In this document: piece after piece, positions 8,204 through 16,758 of the stretch
How the letters are laid out: every line of letters begins with the position of its first letter
Position numbering within the stretch: the stretch's first letter is position 1
NCBI GenBank assembly: GCA_035524895.1
Contig: DATLFI010000049.1
Span: 1-39,578 of the forward strand
Direction: 5' to 3'
Source: DATLFI01 sp035524895
GTDB lineage: Bacteria; Acidobacteriota; Thermoanaerobaculia; Multivoradales; Multivoraceae
DNA length: 39,578 nt
Notes under the pieces: generated by a model
What the model saw: only the letters and a program-made list of their open reading frames with translations
The model's database searches: none
What the model was told of the DNA's origin: nothing
Made by a program: the position numbers and the translations under genes

Positions 8204-8375
8204 GTGGATCAACCCCGGCCGACGCCGCTAGAGCGCCGAGTGCGGGGAACGAACCTTTGCCAAAGAGCGCGAGTGAGCGGAGCGCGCGGGGACGCCTAGG
8301 CTACCTGCCGCGCAACGCGACCGTCTAGGTCTGAGACGTCTGAGACCTGTACGAGCTGCTGCAGCTGCGAGGAAC

Positions 8376-8470
<95 letters not shown>

Positions 8471-8651
8471 GCGGGCCACCGTCAGACCGGCCATTCTAGC
8501 CGCCGGCTCTCGCGGGGGTCAAAGGAGAGCCGCTCCGAAATCGAAGCAGGCCCGGCGCGACGCGCTAGACTCGCGACCCCCGCCCGCCCGTCGCCACACC
8601 GCCAGCCCGGCCTGCCGGAACGCTGCCGACTCGAATCAGGGAGCTGGCTCG

Positions 8652-10673
8652 ATGCCGCCGCGCGACACCGCCGCCACGACTGCCGACCTCGACCACCTCG
8701 CCATCTCCGCCCTGCGCTTCCTGGCCGTCGACATGGTCGAGGCGGCGAAGTCGGGCCATCCGGGCGCACCGCTCGGACAGGCGCCGATGGCGTACCTGCT
8801 GTTCGCGCGGCACCTGCACTTCGACCCGGCGTCGCCCGAGTGGCCGAACCGCGACCGCTTCGTGCTCTCGTGCGGCCACGCCTCGGCGCTGCTCTACGGG
8901 CTGCTGCACCTGGCCGGCTACGACCTACCGATGGCGGAGCTGCGCCGGTTCCGGCAGCTCGGCTCGAAGACGCCGGGGCATCCCGAGCACGGGCTCGCGC
9001 CGGGGGTCGAGACCACCACGGGGCCCTTGGGCCAGGGGCTCGGCAACGCGGTCGGCATGGCGCTCGCGGAGCAGCTCCTGGCACACCGGTTCAACCGCGA
9101 GGGCTTCGCACTCTTCGACCATCGCGTGTGGGTGCTCGCGAGCGACGGCGACCTGATGGAGGGCGTGGCGTCGGAAGCGAGCTCGCTCGCCGGACACCTG
9201 CGCCTCGGCAAGCTCAACGTGCTCTACGACTCCAACCGCATCACCATCGAGGGCTCGACCGACCTCGCGTTCACCGAAGACGTCGTGGCGCGCTACCGCG
9301 CCTACGGCTGGCACACGACAGAGGTAGAGGACGGCAACGACCTCGACGCGCTCGACGCCGCGATGCGTGCCGCCGCGGCGGAGACCGCGCGGCCGTCGCT
9401 GATCTTGGTGCACACACACATCGGCTACGGCAGCCCTAACAAGCAGGACAGCGAGGAGTCGCACGGCGCGCCGCTCGGGGCCGAGGAAGCCCGCGCGACC
9501 AAGGAGGCGCTCGGCTGGCCGGTCGAGCCGCCGTTCCTGGTGCCCGACCAGGCGCGGCTGGCGTTCGCCCACGCGCGCGACCGGGGTGAGGCCGAGCGCC
9601 AGGCCTGGGAGCGCCTCTTGAAGCGCTACGCCGCGGCGCACCCCGAGCTCGCCGGCGAGCTGGCGCGCCGTCGGGCGCGCGCACTGCCGGACGCCTTCGC
9701 CGATCTCTTGCCGAGCTTCGAGCCTGGCAAGGGGATGGCGACGCGCCAGGCATCAGGCACCGTGCTCAACGCCCTACGCGACCATCTACCCGAGCTCGTC
9801 GGCGGGTCGGCCGATCTCGCCGGCTCCAACAACACGCTGCTCGATGGCGAGGGGGACTTCCGGGCGGGCGAGCCCGGGCGCAACCTGCGCTATGGCGTGC
9901 GCGAGCACGCCATGGGCGCGGCGATGAACGGCATGGCGCTGTCGGGTCTGCTGCGGCCGTACGGCGGCACGTTCCTCATCTTCTCGGACTACATGCGACC
10001 ATCGGTGCGTCTCGCGGCGCTGATGGGGCAGCCCGCGATCTACGTCTTCACCCACGACTCGATCTTCCTCGGCGAGGACGGGCCCACCCACCAGCCGATC
10101 TCGCAGCTCCAGGCCCTGCGCGCGATCCCCAACCTGGTGGTGCTGCGGCCGGCCGACGCCAACGAGACCGCGGCAGCGTGGGCCGTCGCGCTGGAACGCA
10201 CCACCGGTCCGACGGCGCTCGCGCTCACGCGTCACAAAGTACCCGTGCTCGAGGGCACGCGCGAGCTGGCCGCCGAAGGCGTGCGCCGCGGCGCCTATGT
10301 TCTGCGCGACGCGCCGGAGGGTGCTCCGGCTGTACTGCTGCTCGCGACCGGGTCCGAGGTGAGTCTCGCGGTCTCGGCGCACGAGGCGCTGGCCGAGCGT
10401 GGGGTGGCTTCGCGCGTCGTGAGCATGCCGAGCTGGGAGCTGTTTGCGCGCCAGGACGCTCTCTACCGCGAGAGCGTGCTGCCGCGCGCGGTCAGGAAGC
10501 GCCTCGCGATCGAGGCCGCGTCGCCGTTCGGCTGGCACCGCTGGGTCGGCGACGAGGGCGACGTGCTCGGCGTCGAGCGCTTCGGCGCGTCGGCGCCGTG
10601 GGAGGACCTCGCCAAGGAGTACGGCTTCACGGTCGAGAATGTCGTCGCGCGCGTCGAGCAGCTCCTCGCCTGA
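8652..10673 (+). CDS. tkt: transketolase
   Basis: The 673-residue product moves two-carbon ketol units between sugar phosphates in the pentose phosphate pathway, using thiamine diphosphate. Visible features are SGHPGAPLGQAPMAYLLF near residue 35, GPLGQGLGNAVGMA, and the ThDP/metal motif ASDGDLMEG with its trailing NVLYDSN. The central YGVREHAMGAAMNG contains the catalytic Glu, and FTHDSIFLGEDGPTHQP is also present. The length is normal for the family. The ATG at 8652 has AGGGAG (8638-8643) with an 8-nt spacer. It appears to be a single gene: it is followed by the convergent beta-lactamase gene 24 bp away. Confidence 0.97.
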   Translation: MPPRDTAATTADLDHLAISALRFLAVDMVEAAKSGHPGAPLGQAPMAYLLFARHLHFDPASPEWPNRDRFVLSCGHASALLYGLLHLAGYDLPMAELRRFRQLGSKTPGHPEHGLAPGVETTTGPLGQGLGNAVGMALAEQLLAHRFNREGFALFDHRVWVLASDGDLMEGVASEASSLAGHLRLGKLNVLYDSNRITIEGSTDLAFTEDVVARYRAYGWHTTEVEDGNDLDALDAAMRAAAAETARPSLILVHTHIGYGSPNKQDSEESHGAPLGAEEARATKEALGWPVEPPFLVPDQARLAFAHARDRGEAERQAWERLLKRYAAAHPELAGELARRRARALPDAFADLLPSFEPGKGMATRQASGTVLNALRDHLPELVGGSADLAGSNNTLLDGEGDFRAGEPGRNLRYGVREHAMGAAMNGMALSGLLRPYGGTFLIFSDYMRPSVRLAALMGQPAIYVFTHDSIFLGEDGPTHQPISQLQALRAIPNLVVLRPADANETAAAWAVALERTTGPTALALTRHKVPVLEGTRELAAEGVRRGAYVLRDAPEGAPAVLLLATGSEVSLAVSAHEALAERGVASRVVSMPSWELFARQDALYRESVLPRAVRKRLAIEAASPFGWHRWVGDEGDVLGVERFGASAPWEDLAKEYGFTVENVVARVEQLLA

Positions 10674-10697
10674 ACGGCCACGAGCGCGATCGATCGC

Positions 10698-11609
10698 TCA
10701 GTCCGACGTGCCGAGCACTTCGGCGCAACCGCCCGCAGCGCCCTGCTCGCGCAGCGTCGCCTCGATGCGCTCGCCGGCGAGCTTCACCCAGCGGCGGTAG
10801 CCGTCGGGATCGACGAACGCGCGGCGCTCCCCGGCGCGTTGCCGCTCTGCCTTCTCGAGCAGGCGGATGAAGGAGCCATGCGAGCCCAGGAAGACGTCGG
10901 GGCCCAGCGAGCGCAGCGTCTCGAGGCTGGTGCAGTAGTCGCGCGCAATACCGGGGTAGCTCGGCTCGGAACCGACCAGCCGGTAGCCGGAGAGCACCGA
11001 CAGGCTGCACACAGAGACCACGTCGAGCGTCTCGCCGTCGGTCTCGATCTCGGCGCTCCAGGTGGTGCAACCGCGGGTGTGGCCCGGCGTGAGGTGCGCG
11101 GTGAGGGTGAGCCCGCCGAGGCGCACTCGCTCGCCGTCGCGCAGGATCCGCTCGGCCTTGGCCGGCGGGTAGGCCGCGCCGTCGCCGAGGAAGAAATCTC
11201 CCTTGCCGCCGTTCGCCATCAGCGCGGCATCGTGCTCGCTCATCGAGAGCGTCGCACCGGTCGTGCGCAGGGCGGTCGCGATACCGCCGACGTGGTCGAA
11301 GTGTGCGTGGCTCGCGAGCTGGATCACGACATCGCGCGGGTCGAAGCCGAGCTTGCGAATGTTCGAGAGCACGAGCTCGGCGTTCTCCTCGAGCGGCACG
11401 TCGAGCAGCACGTGACCCGCCGGTGTGACGAACAAGTACGACGTGAGGTCCGCGGTGCCGACGTAGTAGAGCGGCCCGGCGATCTGGAACGGCTCGATCG
11501 GCTGCGTCCAGCTCGGCGGCTGCTCGAAGCCACCGGGCTGTGCGACGAGTAGCGCGAGGGTCAGCGGGATCGACAGGGGCGGTATCGACAGGAGCGTGGC
11601 AGCGAGCAT
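10698..11609 (-). CDS. subclass B3-like metallo-beta-lactamase
   Basis: The 303-residue product has an N-terminal signal peptide (LTLALLVAQPGG). The zinc ligands are H101-A-H103-F-D105-H106 (SHAHFDHVGG), H177 (TPGHTRGCTTWS) and H244 (FLGSHGSF). There is no Cys at the position used by B1/B2 enzymes. The blocks DGERVRLGGLTLTAHLTPGH, YRLVGSEPSYPGIARDY and DVFLGSHGSF follow the B3 family closely (for example FEZ-1, THIN-B, BJP-1), so a periplasmic zinc hydrolase of beta-lactams is likely. Activity on real drugs cannot be told from sequence. AAGGAGGT lies upstream of the ATG. It could be co-transcribed with the permease gene 194 bp upstream. Confidence 0.82.
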   Translation of the reverse strand: MLAATLLSIPPLSIPLTLALLVAQPGGFEQPPSWTQPIEPFQIAGPLYYVGTADLTSYLFVTPAGHVLLDVPLEENAELVLSNIRKLGFDPRDVVIQLASHAHFDHVGGIATALRTTGATLSMSEHDAALMANGGKGDFFLGDGAAYPPAKAERILRDGERVRLGGLTLTAHLTPGHTRGCTTWSAEIETDGETLDVVSVCSLSVLSGYRLVGSEPSYPGIARDYCTSLETLRSLGPDVFLGSHGSFIRLLEKAERQRAGERRAFVDPDGYRRWVKLAGERIEATLREQGAAGGCAEVLGTSD

Positions 11610-11803
11610 GCGGCATGGACCTCCTTGAAAGCTCGGCGGAGGATACCTGCTCGATGACCTGCACTATGACCTGCTCGCTGGCGGCGGCCGGAGCGGCGCG
11701 CGAGACGCTCGGGTCTACGGGTCGGGGCTACTGGAAGTCTTGGGGTGGATCACGACCCCGAGCAACTGGTCGCGCGCCACATCTTCGCCACCCAACCGGC
11801 AGC

Positions 11804-14521
11804 TCACTCGCCGCGCAAGAGACCGCCCGGATCCGCCGCGCCCGCGCGCCGGGCGGGCCACCAGGCCGCGAGAAGCGCGACCGCGACAGCGCCCGCGAGT
11901 GCCGCCGCGAATACGTACGGGTCGCGGGCGCTGACCTGGTGGAGCGAGCTCTCGAGCAAGCGACCCGCGAGCAAGGCGAGCCCTCCGCCGAGGAGCGCCC
12001 CCGCCCCCGCGATCGTGGCGCTGCGCCGGAGCACGAGCCCCCGCACCGCGCGACGGGAAGCGCCGAGCGCAGCGCGGATCGCGAGCTCCCGGAGCCGGTC
12101 GCGCACCAGGCACTCGAGCACGCCGTAGATGCCGACCGCGCCGAGCAGCACCCCAGTGCCGGCGAAGAGACCGACCAGTACCAGCAGGAGTCGCGGACCC
12201 GCGCGGTCCTCCGCGACCACCTCGTCCATGGTGGTCACTCGATCGACGGCGGCCCGCGGATCGAACGAGAGCACGAGCTCGCGCACCTGCCGTTCGAGGC
12301 CGCGCGGCTCGCCGGCAGCGCGCAGGACTATCGAACGCCAGGCGAGGTTCTGCGCGTGCGTCTTCGCCACGGCCTGTTCGTATGGTCGATAGAGAGTGGT
12401 CGGCACGTCTGCGCGCGCCCCCTTGAGCCGCGCGTCCTCGACGACGCCCACGATCTCGATCGGCTCGCCCGTGTCCCAAGGCATCTCGACGCGCTGGCCG
12501 AGCGCGTCGCCGTCGGGGAAGAGTCGGCTCGCCCCTGTGCGATTGAGGATGCCGATCGCCGGCGCGCCGAGCGTGTCGACGCCGGTGAAACCGCGGCCCC
12601 GAAGCAACGGTACGCCGAGCAACCCGAAGTACCCCTCGCTCACCGGCCGCCAGGAAGCCCAGGCGCGCGGCTCTCCGACAGCCGGCGGCCGATCCTGCGG
12701 GTAGATCTCCATGGTCCACCCCGAGTTCTGAATCGGCAGGGCGTGGGCTTCCGCCACTCCCTCGACGCCGGGCAGGGCGGCGAGGCTCTGCCGCAGCCCA
12801 TCGTAGTAAGCGGCCAGCTCTCGAGGCGTCTCGAAGCGATCGGCCTCCGGCACGTGCAGGAACGTCAGCAGGCCACCGGTTTTCACGCCGAGGTCGGTGC
12901 GCATGGTGCGCAGGAAGCTCTTCGCGAGGAGCCCCGCTGCCACGGTGAGCAGGACCGCGAGCGTGACCTCGCAAACCACGAGGGCGCTGCGCGCGCGCAG
13001 CGCCGCACCTCCGCCGGCCACGCTCGCCGCCACAGGGCGCAGGTTGGCTCGCAGCGCGTGGAGAGCCGGCGCCAGACCCACGAGGAGCGCGATACCGACG
13101 GTGGTCACCACCGCCACGACGAGCGACCAGCCATCGAGAGCGACATGCTCTAGACGTGGCGTTTCCTGGGGCAGCAGGTCGACCACCGCCGGCAGGCCAA
13201 GGACGGCCACACCAGTGCCGAGCGCTCCGCCCGCGAGCGCGAGCACCGCCGACTCGGTCCAGGCCTGACGCAGCAAGCGGCCAGGCCGCGCTCCGAGCAC
13301 CGCACGCACGCGCATCTCGCGCTCGCGCTCGAGCGCGCGCGCGAGCAGCAGGTTCGCGACGTTGGCGGCCGCAAGGAGCAGCACGCACAGGACCGCGCCG
13401 AGGAGTAGGAGCATGGAAGGTCGCGCGCTTCGCGCCAGCGAGTCGTGGAGCGGCACGACGCCGGCTTCGGCGATCGTCTCCTCGGACCAACCCCGGTCGG
13501 CGCCCCAGCGCCGCGCGAGATCCCCGAGCTCCGCGGTCGCTGCCTCGACCGTGACGCCGTCGCGGAGGCGAGCGACCACGTGCAGGTAGTTGGCGTCCCA
13601 GTCGCTGCCTTCCGGGTCCAGCTCCGAGGGGCGCACCAGCTCCGCGTCCCGCTGCAGCACGTCGAGCCCCGCCGGCAGCACGCCGATCACCTCGACGCGG
13701 CGGCCGTCGAGGTCGAGCAGCCGTCCGAGCGCGGCATGAGGCGAGCTCGCGAAGCGCCGTCGCAGGCCCTCGTCGGTCAGCAGCGCGACGTCGGCGCCGG
13801 GCCGCTCATCTTGCGGCTCGAGCCCGCGCCCCGCGCTCACCGAGCGACCGAGAACCTCGAGGAACGCGGCGCTCGCCACCGGGCCCTGGAGGATCGTGCC
13901 GCCGTCGTCGCCGACCAGACGGTGCGCGCTGGCCGACCAGAGCGCAACCTTCTCGAAGCTCGTGGCCTCAGCCCGGATCCGCTCGAACAGCTCCTTCGAC
14001 CACCACCGCTCCGGCCAGACGTCGACCAGCTTCTCTGGCTGCGGGTAATCGAGCGGCTCGAGCACGAGACCCCAGGCGAGGCTAGTCACGACGGCGGTCG
14101 CGCCGATGCCGAGCGCGAGCGTGAGCACGCAGATCGTCGCGAGGGCGGGTCGCCGCCGAAGCGACCGCAGCGCGATTGCGAGGTCCGACAGCAGGTCCCT
14201 CATCGAGATCTCCCTCCGGCGGCGCTCCACCGCAACCGTGCCGACGCCGCCACGTTCCAGGCGGCGCATCGTCCAGGCGTCACCCAGCACCAGCACCGCC
14301 CGAGCAAGAAGGCGGAGCCGCCACCCGATCCCGGTCTCACCGCGCTGCGCCCGCTCGCGCCACCACGCGACCAGCTCGCCGGTCCACTCGCGACGGAGCT
14401 CCGCACGTGTCGCCCTCGGCGCCGCGAACGACAGCGCGCCAACGATCAGGAGAGCCGCCCCGACGAGGCGCTGCCCGTCACTAGCAGCCTCGCCTCCGCG
14501 AGTCCCACGCGTCTCCTTCAT
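11804..14521 (-). CDS. ADOP-family ABC transporter permease (duplicated FtsX/MacB type)
   Basis: The 905-residue product has a short N-terminal prefix (RAELRREWTGELVAWWRER, one membrane segment). From about residue 110 a duplicated permease follows: DLAIALRSLRRRPALATICV, a first MacB-like periplasmic domain, a first FtsX block (LLLGAVLCVLLLAAANVANL; RALEREREMRVRAVLGA), then a second copy ending in LRELAIRAALGASRRAV and DPGGLLRGE. This is the layout of the acidobacterial duplicated orphan permease family, which lacks its own ATPase gene and often comes with a PadR regulator. The start codon overlaps the padR stop by 4 bp, so translation is coupled. The substrate is unknown. Confidence 0.9.
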   Translation of the reverse strand: MKETRGTRGGEAASDGQRLVGAALLIVGALSFAAPRATRAELRREWTGELVAWWRERAQRGETGIGWRLRLLARAVLVLGDAWTMRRLERGGVGTVAVERRRREISMRDLLSDLAIALRSLRRRPALATICVLTLALGIGATAVVTSLAWGLVLEPLDYPQPEKLVDVWPERWWSKELFERIRAEATSFEKVALWSASAHRLVGDDGGTILQGPVASAAFLEVLGRSVSAGRGLEPQDERPGADVALLTDEGLRRRFASSPHAALGRLLDLDGRRVEVIGVLPAGLDVLQRDAELVRPSELDPEGSDWDANYLHVVARLRDGVTVEAATAELGDLARRWGADRGWSEETIAEAGVVPLHDSLARSARPSMLLLLGAVLCVLLLAAANVANLLLARALEREREMRVRAVLGARPGRLLRQAWTESAVLALAGGALGTGVAVLGLPAVVDLLPQETPRLEHVALDGWSLVVAVVTTVGIALLVGLAPALHALRANLRPVAASVAGGGAALRARSALVVCEVTLAVLLTVAAGLLAKSFLRTMRTDLGVKTGGLLTFLHVPEADRFETPRELAAYYDGLRQSLAALPGVEGVAEAHALPIQNSGWTMEIYPQDRPPAVGEPRAWASWRPVSEGYFGLLGVPLLRGRGFTGVDTLGAPAIGILNRTGASRLFPDGDALGQRVEMPWDTGEPIEIVGVVEDARLKGARADVPTTLYRPYEQAVAKTHAQNLAWRSIVLRAAGEPRGLERQVRELVLSFDPRAAVDRVTTMDEVVAEDRAGPRLLLVLVGLFAGTGVLLGAVGIYGVLECLVRDRLRELAIRAALGASRRAVRGLVLRRSATIAGAGALLGGGLALLAGRLLESSLHQVSARDPYVFAAALAGAVAVALLAAWWPARRAGAADPGGLLRGE

Positions 14522-14847
14522 CGCGCCGTCCCCGGCTCCGGCGCTTCGTCCGCCGGCAGCACACGGCCCAGCCCGGGATAGCGCGCGAGCGCGCTCGCGA
14601 GCGCCTGCTGACCCGCCGCGGTCAGCCGGTAATACCGCCGGGCCGGCCGCCGCTTCTCGGCCTTCGCCGTCTCGTCGTCCTCCCAGGCCGACTCGACCAT
14701 CCCAGCCGCTTCGAGCCGTCGCAGCGCCGGATAGACCGTACCGTCGGGCAACCCCGAGGCATCCATGATGTCGAAGCCATAGCGGCGGCCCCGCGCCAGG
14801 GCGAGGAGGACGATCCCGGTGGAGTAGGTGAGGTTGAGCCGCGGCAA
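14518..14847 (-). CDS. PadR-family transcriptional regulator
   Basis: The 109-residue product has the PadR winged helix: LLALARGRRYGFDIM, then SGLPDGTVYPALRRLEAAGM, then RRYYRLTAAGQQAL. Its partner is the ADOP permease, overlapping by ATGA. The only workable start in the frame is a TTG at 14847, because no ATG or GTG lies between it and the stop upstream. It probably represses its own operon through the palindrome 40 bp upstream. The ligand is unknown. Confidence 0.88.
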   Translation of the reverse strand: MPRLNLTYSTGIVLLALARGRRYGFDIMDASGLPDGTVYPALRRLEAAGMVESAWEDDETAKAEKRRPARRYYRLTAAGQQALASALARYPGLGRVLPADEAPEPGTAR

Positions 14848-14880
14848 GGGACGATCGCTCTCGGTCTGACCTGGTTCCCC

Positions 14881-14907
14881 ATGATACGCCTAGAATTCTA
14901 GGTAGGT
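14881..14907 (-). promoter_or_regulatory. padR-ADOP promoter with palindromic operator
   Basis: CCTAGAATTCTAGG (14889-14902) is a perfect 14-bp palindrome. On the minus strand a -10-like TATCAT (14886-14881) follows 17 nt after a weak -35-like AAACCT, so the palindrome fills the spacer. A dimeric PadR bound there would block RNA polymerase. The operator role is inferred from position and symmetry. Confidence 0.6.
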
Positions 14908-14919
14908 TTCAGAGCCCGC

Positions 14920-15021
14920 ACCGAATCCCAGCCCCAGCGCGTGGCTCGCGCAGTTCGCGATCTCCTCGCCGCGGGTGTACCGGCGAGCGTTGGCGAAGTC
15001 GCGTGTCACGGCTGGCGTCAT
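14920..15021 (-). pseudogene. hemolysin III-family remnant (N-terminal piece)
   Basis: From an ATG at 15021 the minus strand reads MTPAVTRDFANARRYTRGEE and then IANCASHALGLGFG. The block YxxGEEIANxxSHALG is the N-terminal signature of the hemolysin III/YqfA membrane protein family. The likeness ends at 14920, exactly at the edge of a 16-bp repeat, and the frame stops in the padR operator. The remaining seven-helix protein is absent. Confidence 0.5.
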
Positions 15022-15084
15022 CGCAGGTCTAGATCCTGAGTCGTGCGACCGCAGGGCGCACGGCGACGACCGAATCCCAGCCCC
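14920..15084 (+). repeat. direct 16-bp repeat pair around the hemolysin III remnant
   Basis: ACCGAATCCCAGCCCC occurs identically at 14920-14935 and 15069-15084. The first copy marks the point where the remnant's homology ends, which suggests recombination between short repeats. Confidence 0.6.
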
Positions 15085-15278
15085 GACGCCACGAGCGAGC
15101 GAAGCGAGCAAGTGGCGGAGGGGGTGGGATTCGAACCCACGGATCCCGGAGGATCGGCGGTTTTCAAGACCGCTGCTTTCGACCACTCAGCCACCCCTCC
15201 GCTAGCGAGAGAGTATCGCTGAGCTTTGCGGGGGGATTCGTTCCTGAGCCGGTGGCCCGCAGGGCCAACGGCGACGAC
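15049..15278 (+). repeat. direct repeats flanking tRNA-Ser(UGA)
   Basis: A 22-bp stretch beginning CCGCAGGGC and ending CGGCGACGAC is present at 15049-15070 and again at 15257-15278, 20 of 22 bases identical, one on each side of the tRNA gene. The second copy is part of a longer 46-nt block (15233-15278) that starts GGGATTCGTTCC and matches 8041-8086 near tRNA-Gln. Confidence 0.55.
15113..15200 (-). tRNA. tRNA-Ser (anticodon UGA)
   Basis: The acceptor is GGAGGGG/CCCCTCC with discriminator G and an encoded CCA (15113-15115). The anticodon stem GCGGT/ACCGC carries the loop CTTGAAA, anticodon TGA. A long variable arm and a GGTTCGAATCC T loop are present. It follows serS on the same strand after 137 bp. 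Confidence 0.93.
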
Positions 15279-15337
15279 TGGGCCGTAGCTTCGGCCAGTG
15301 AGCGAGCACGCGAGCGATGCGGAGCTGTGCGGGAGAA

Positions 15338-16639
15338 TCAGCCGCTCTCGCTGACCGCCGCCCTCGCCTCGATGCGCTCGAGCCCGTCGAGATACGGCCG
15401 CAGCGCCGCCGGCACCACGACGGTGCCGTCGGCTTGCTGGTAGTTCTCGAGCACCGCGATCAGCGTGCGACCGACGGCGAGACCGGAGCCGTTGAGCGTG
15501 TGCACGAACTGCGGCTTGCTGCCGCCGGCGGGCCGGAAGCGCAGGTTGGCGCGGCGTGCCTGGAAGTCCTCGCAGTTGGAGCACGACGAGATCTCGCGAT
15601 AGGCGCCCTGTCCCGGCAGCCACACCTCGAGGTCGTGGGTCTTCGCGGCCGCGAAGCCCATGTCTCCGGTGGACAGCGTGACCACGCGGTAGGGCAGCTC
15701 GAGCAACTGGAGGACGCGCTCGGCGTGCCCGGTGAGCTCCTGCAGTGCCTCGTAGCTGCGGTGCGGGTGGGTGTATTGCACCAGCTCGACCTTGTAGAAC
15801 TGGTGCTGCCGGATCAGGCCGCGCACGTCGCGTCCGTGCGATCCAGCCTCGGCACGGAAGCAGGGCGTCCACGCCGCATAGCGGACCGGCAGCACGCTCT
15901 CCGGCAGCACCTCGTCGCGGTGCAGGTTGCAGAGCGGTACCTCCGCGGTCGGCACCAGGAAGAGATCGACGCCCTCGACGTGGAACGAGTCGCCCTCGAA
16001 CTTCGGGAACTGGCCCGAGCCGACCATGCTCTGGCGCGTGACCAGGAGGGGCGGCGACACCTCGAGGTAGCCGTGATGCTTCGTGTGCAGGTCGAGCATG
16101 AGCTGCGCCAGCGCTCGCTCGAGGCGCGCCCCGGCTCCGAAGACGGCGGTGAAACGGGAGCCCGAGAGCTTGGCGCCGCGCTCGAAGTCGAGGATGCCGA
16201 GCGCGGGGCCGAGGTCCCAATGCGGCTGCGGCTCGAAGTCGAACGGGCGGGGCTCACCCACCACTCGCTCGACACGGTTGGCGCTGGCGTCGGGGCCCAC
16301 CGGCACGCTCGGGTGCGGGGGATTCGGCAGGACGAGCTCGACCCGTTCGAGCTCGGCGTCAACCTGCGCGAGCCGGGTCTCGAACCCTTCGACCGTGGCC
16401 TTGAGCCGCGACACCGCCGCGATCTCTTCGGCGGCTTCCTCGCCCTTCGCCTTGCGCTGGCCGATGAGCTTGCTCGCCTCGTTGCGCTGGCGTTTGAGCT
16501 CTTCGACCTGCTGCAGCGCAGCCCGGCGCTCCTCGTCGAGCGCGAGGAAGGCACGCAGGTTGGAGCCGTCGTCGCCGCGAGAGGAGAAAGATTGGAGCAC
16601 GGCCGCGCTCTCGTTGCGCAGGCGCTCGCGGGACAACAT
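15338..16639 (-). CDS. serS: seryl-tRNA synthetase
   Basis: The 433-residue product charges tRNA-Ser with serine. The N-terminal coiled-coil arm that grips the long variable arm of tRNA-Ser spans about residues 30-100 (LKRQRNEASKLIGQRKAKGE). The class II core follows, with the TAEVPL serine pocket, motif 2 CFRAEAGSHGRDVRGLIRQH with QF, and motif 3 NGSGLAVGRTLIAVLENYQ. The length is standard. The ATG at 16639 gives the typical MLSRERLRN start. The gene precedes tRNA-Ser(UGA), so enzyme and substrate genes are neighbours. It is divergent from the glycan operon. Confidence 0.97.
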   Translation of the reverse strand: MLSRERLRNESAAVLQSFSSRGDDGSNLRAFLALDEERRAALQQVEELKRQRNEASKLIGQRKAKGEEAAEEIAAVSRLKATVEGFETRLAQVDAELERVELVLPNPPHPSVPVGPDASANRVERVVGEPRPFDFEPQPHWDLGPALGILDFERGAKLSGSRFTAVFGAGARLERALAQLMLDLHTKHHGYLEVSPPLLVTRQSMVGSGQFPKFEGDSFHVEGVDLFLVPTAEVPLCNLHRDEVLPESVLPVRYAAWTPCFRAEAGSHGRDVRGLIRQHQFYKVELVQYTHPHRSYEALQELTGHAERVLQLLELPYRVVTLSTGDMGFAAAKTHDLEVWLPGQGAYREISSCSNCEDFQARRANLRFRPAGGSKPQFVHTLNGSGLAVGRTLIAVLENYQQADGTVVVPAALRPYLDGLERIEARAAVSESG

Positions 16640-16758
16640 CGAGCCAGTCTAACGCAGCGCTCGTTGGCCCCAGGCGAGCTTACGGGCTCGCGGGCGCTGG
16701 TTCGCGAATAATCCACGCGCCACGCCAACGCCGAAGGTAGCGGTCTCTCCGATCTCAC

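Noticed and set aside
8204..8375. Possible small gene or extra tRNA between tRNA-Gln and tRNA-Ser
   Set aside because: I could not fold a third cloverleaf or find a frame with a start signal; it appears to be spacer.
11540..13153. Long open frame opposite the ADOP permease
   Set aside because: The minus strand encodes a full ADOP permease with all its motifs. The plus frame has no domain, no ribosome-binding site and typical shadow composition.
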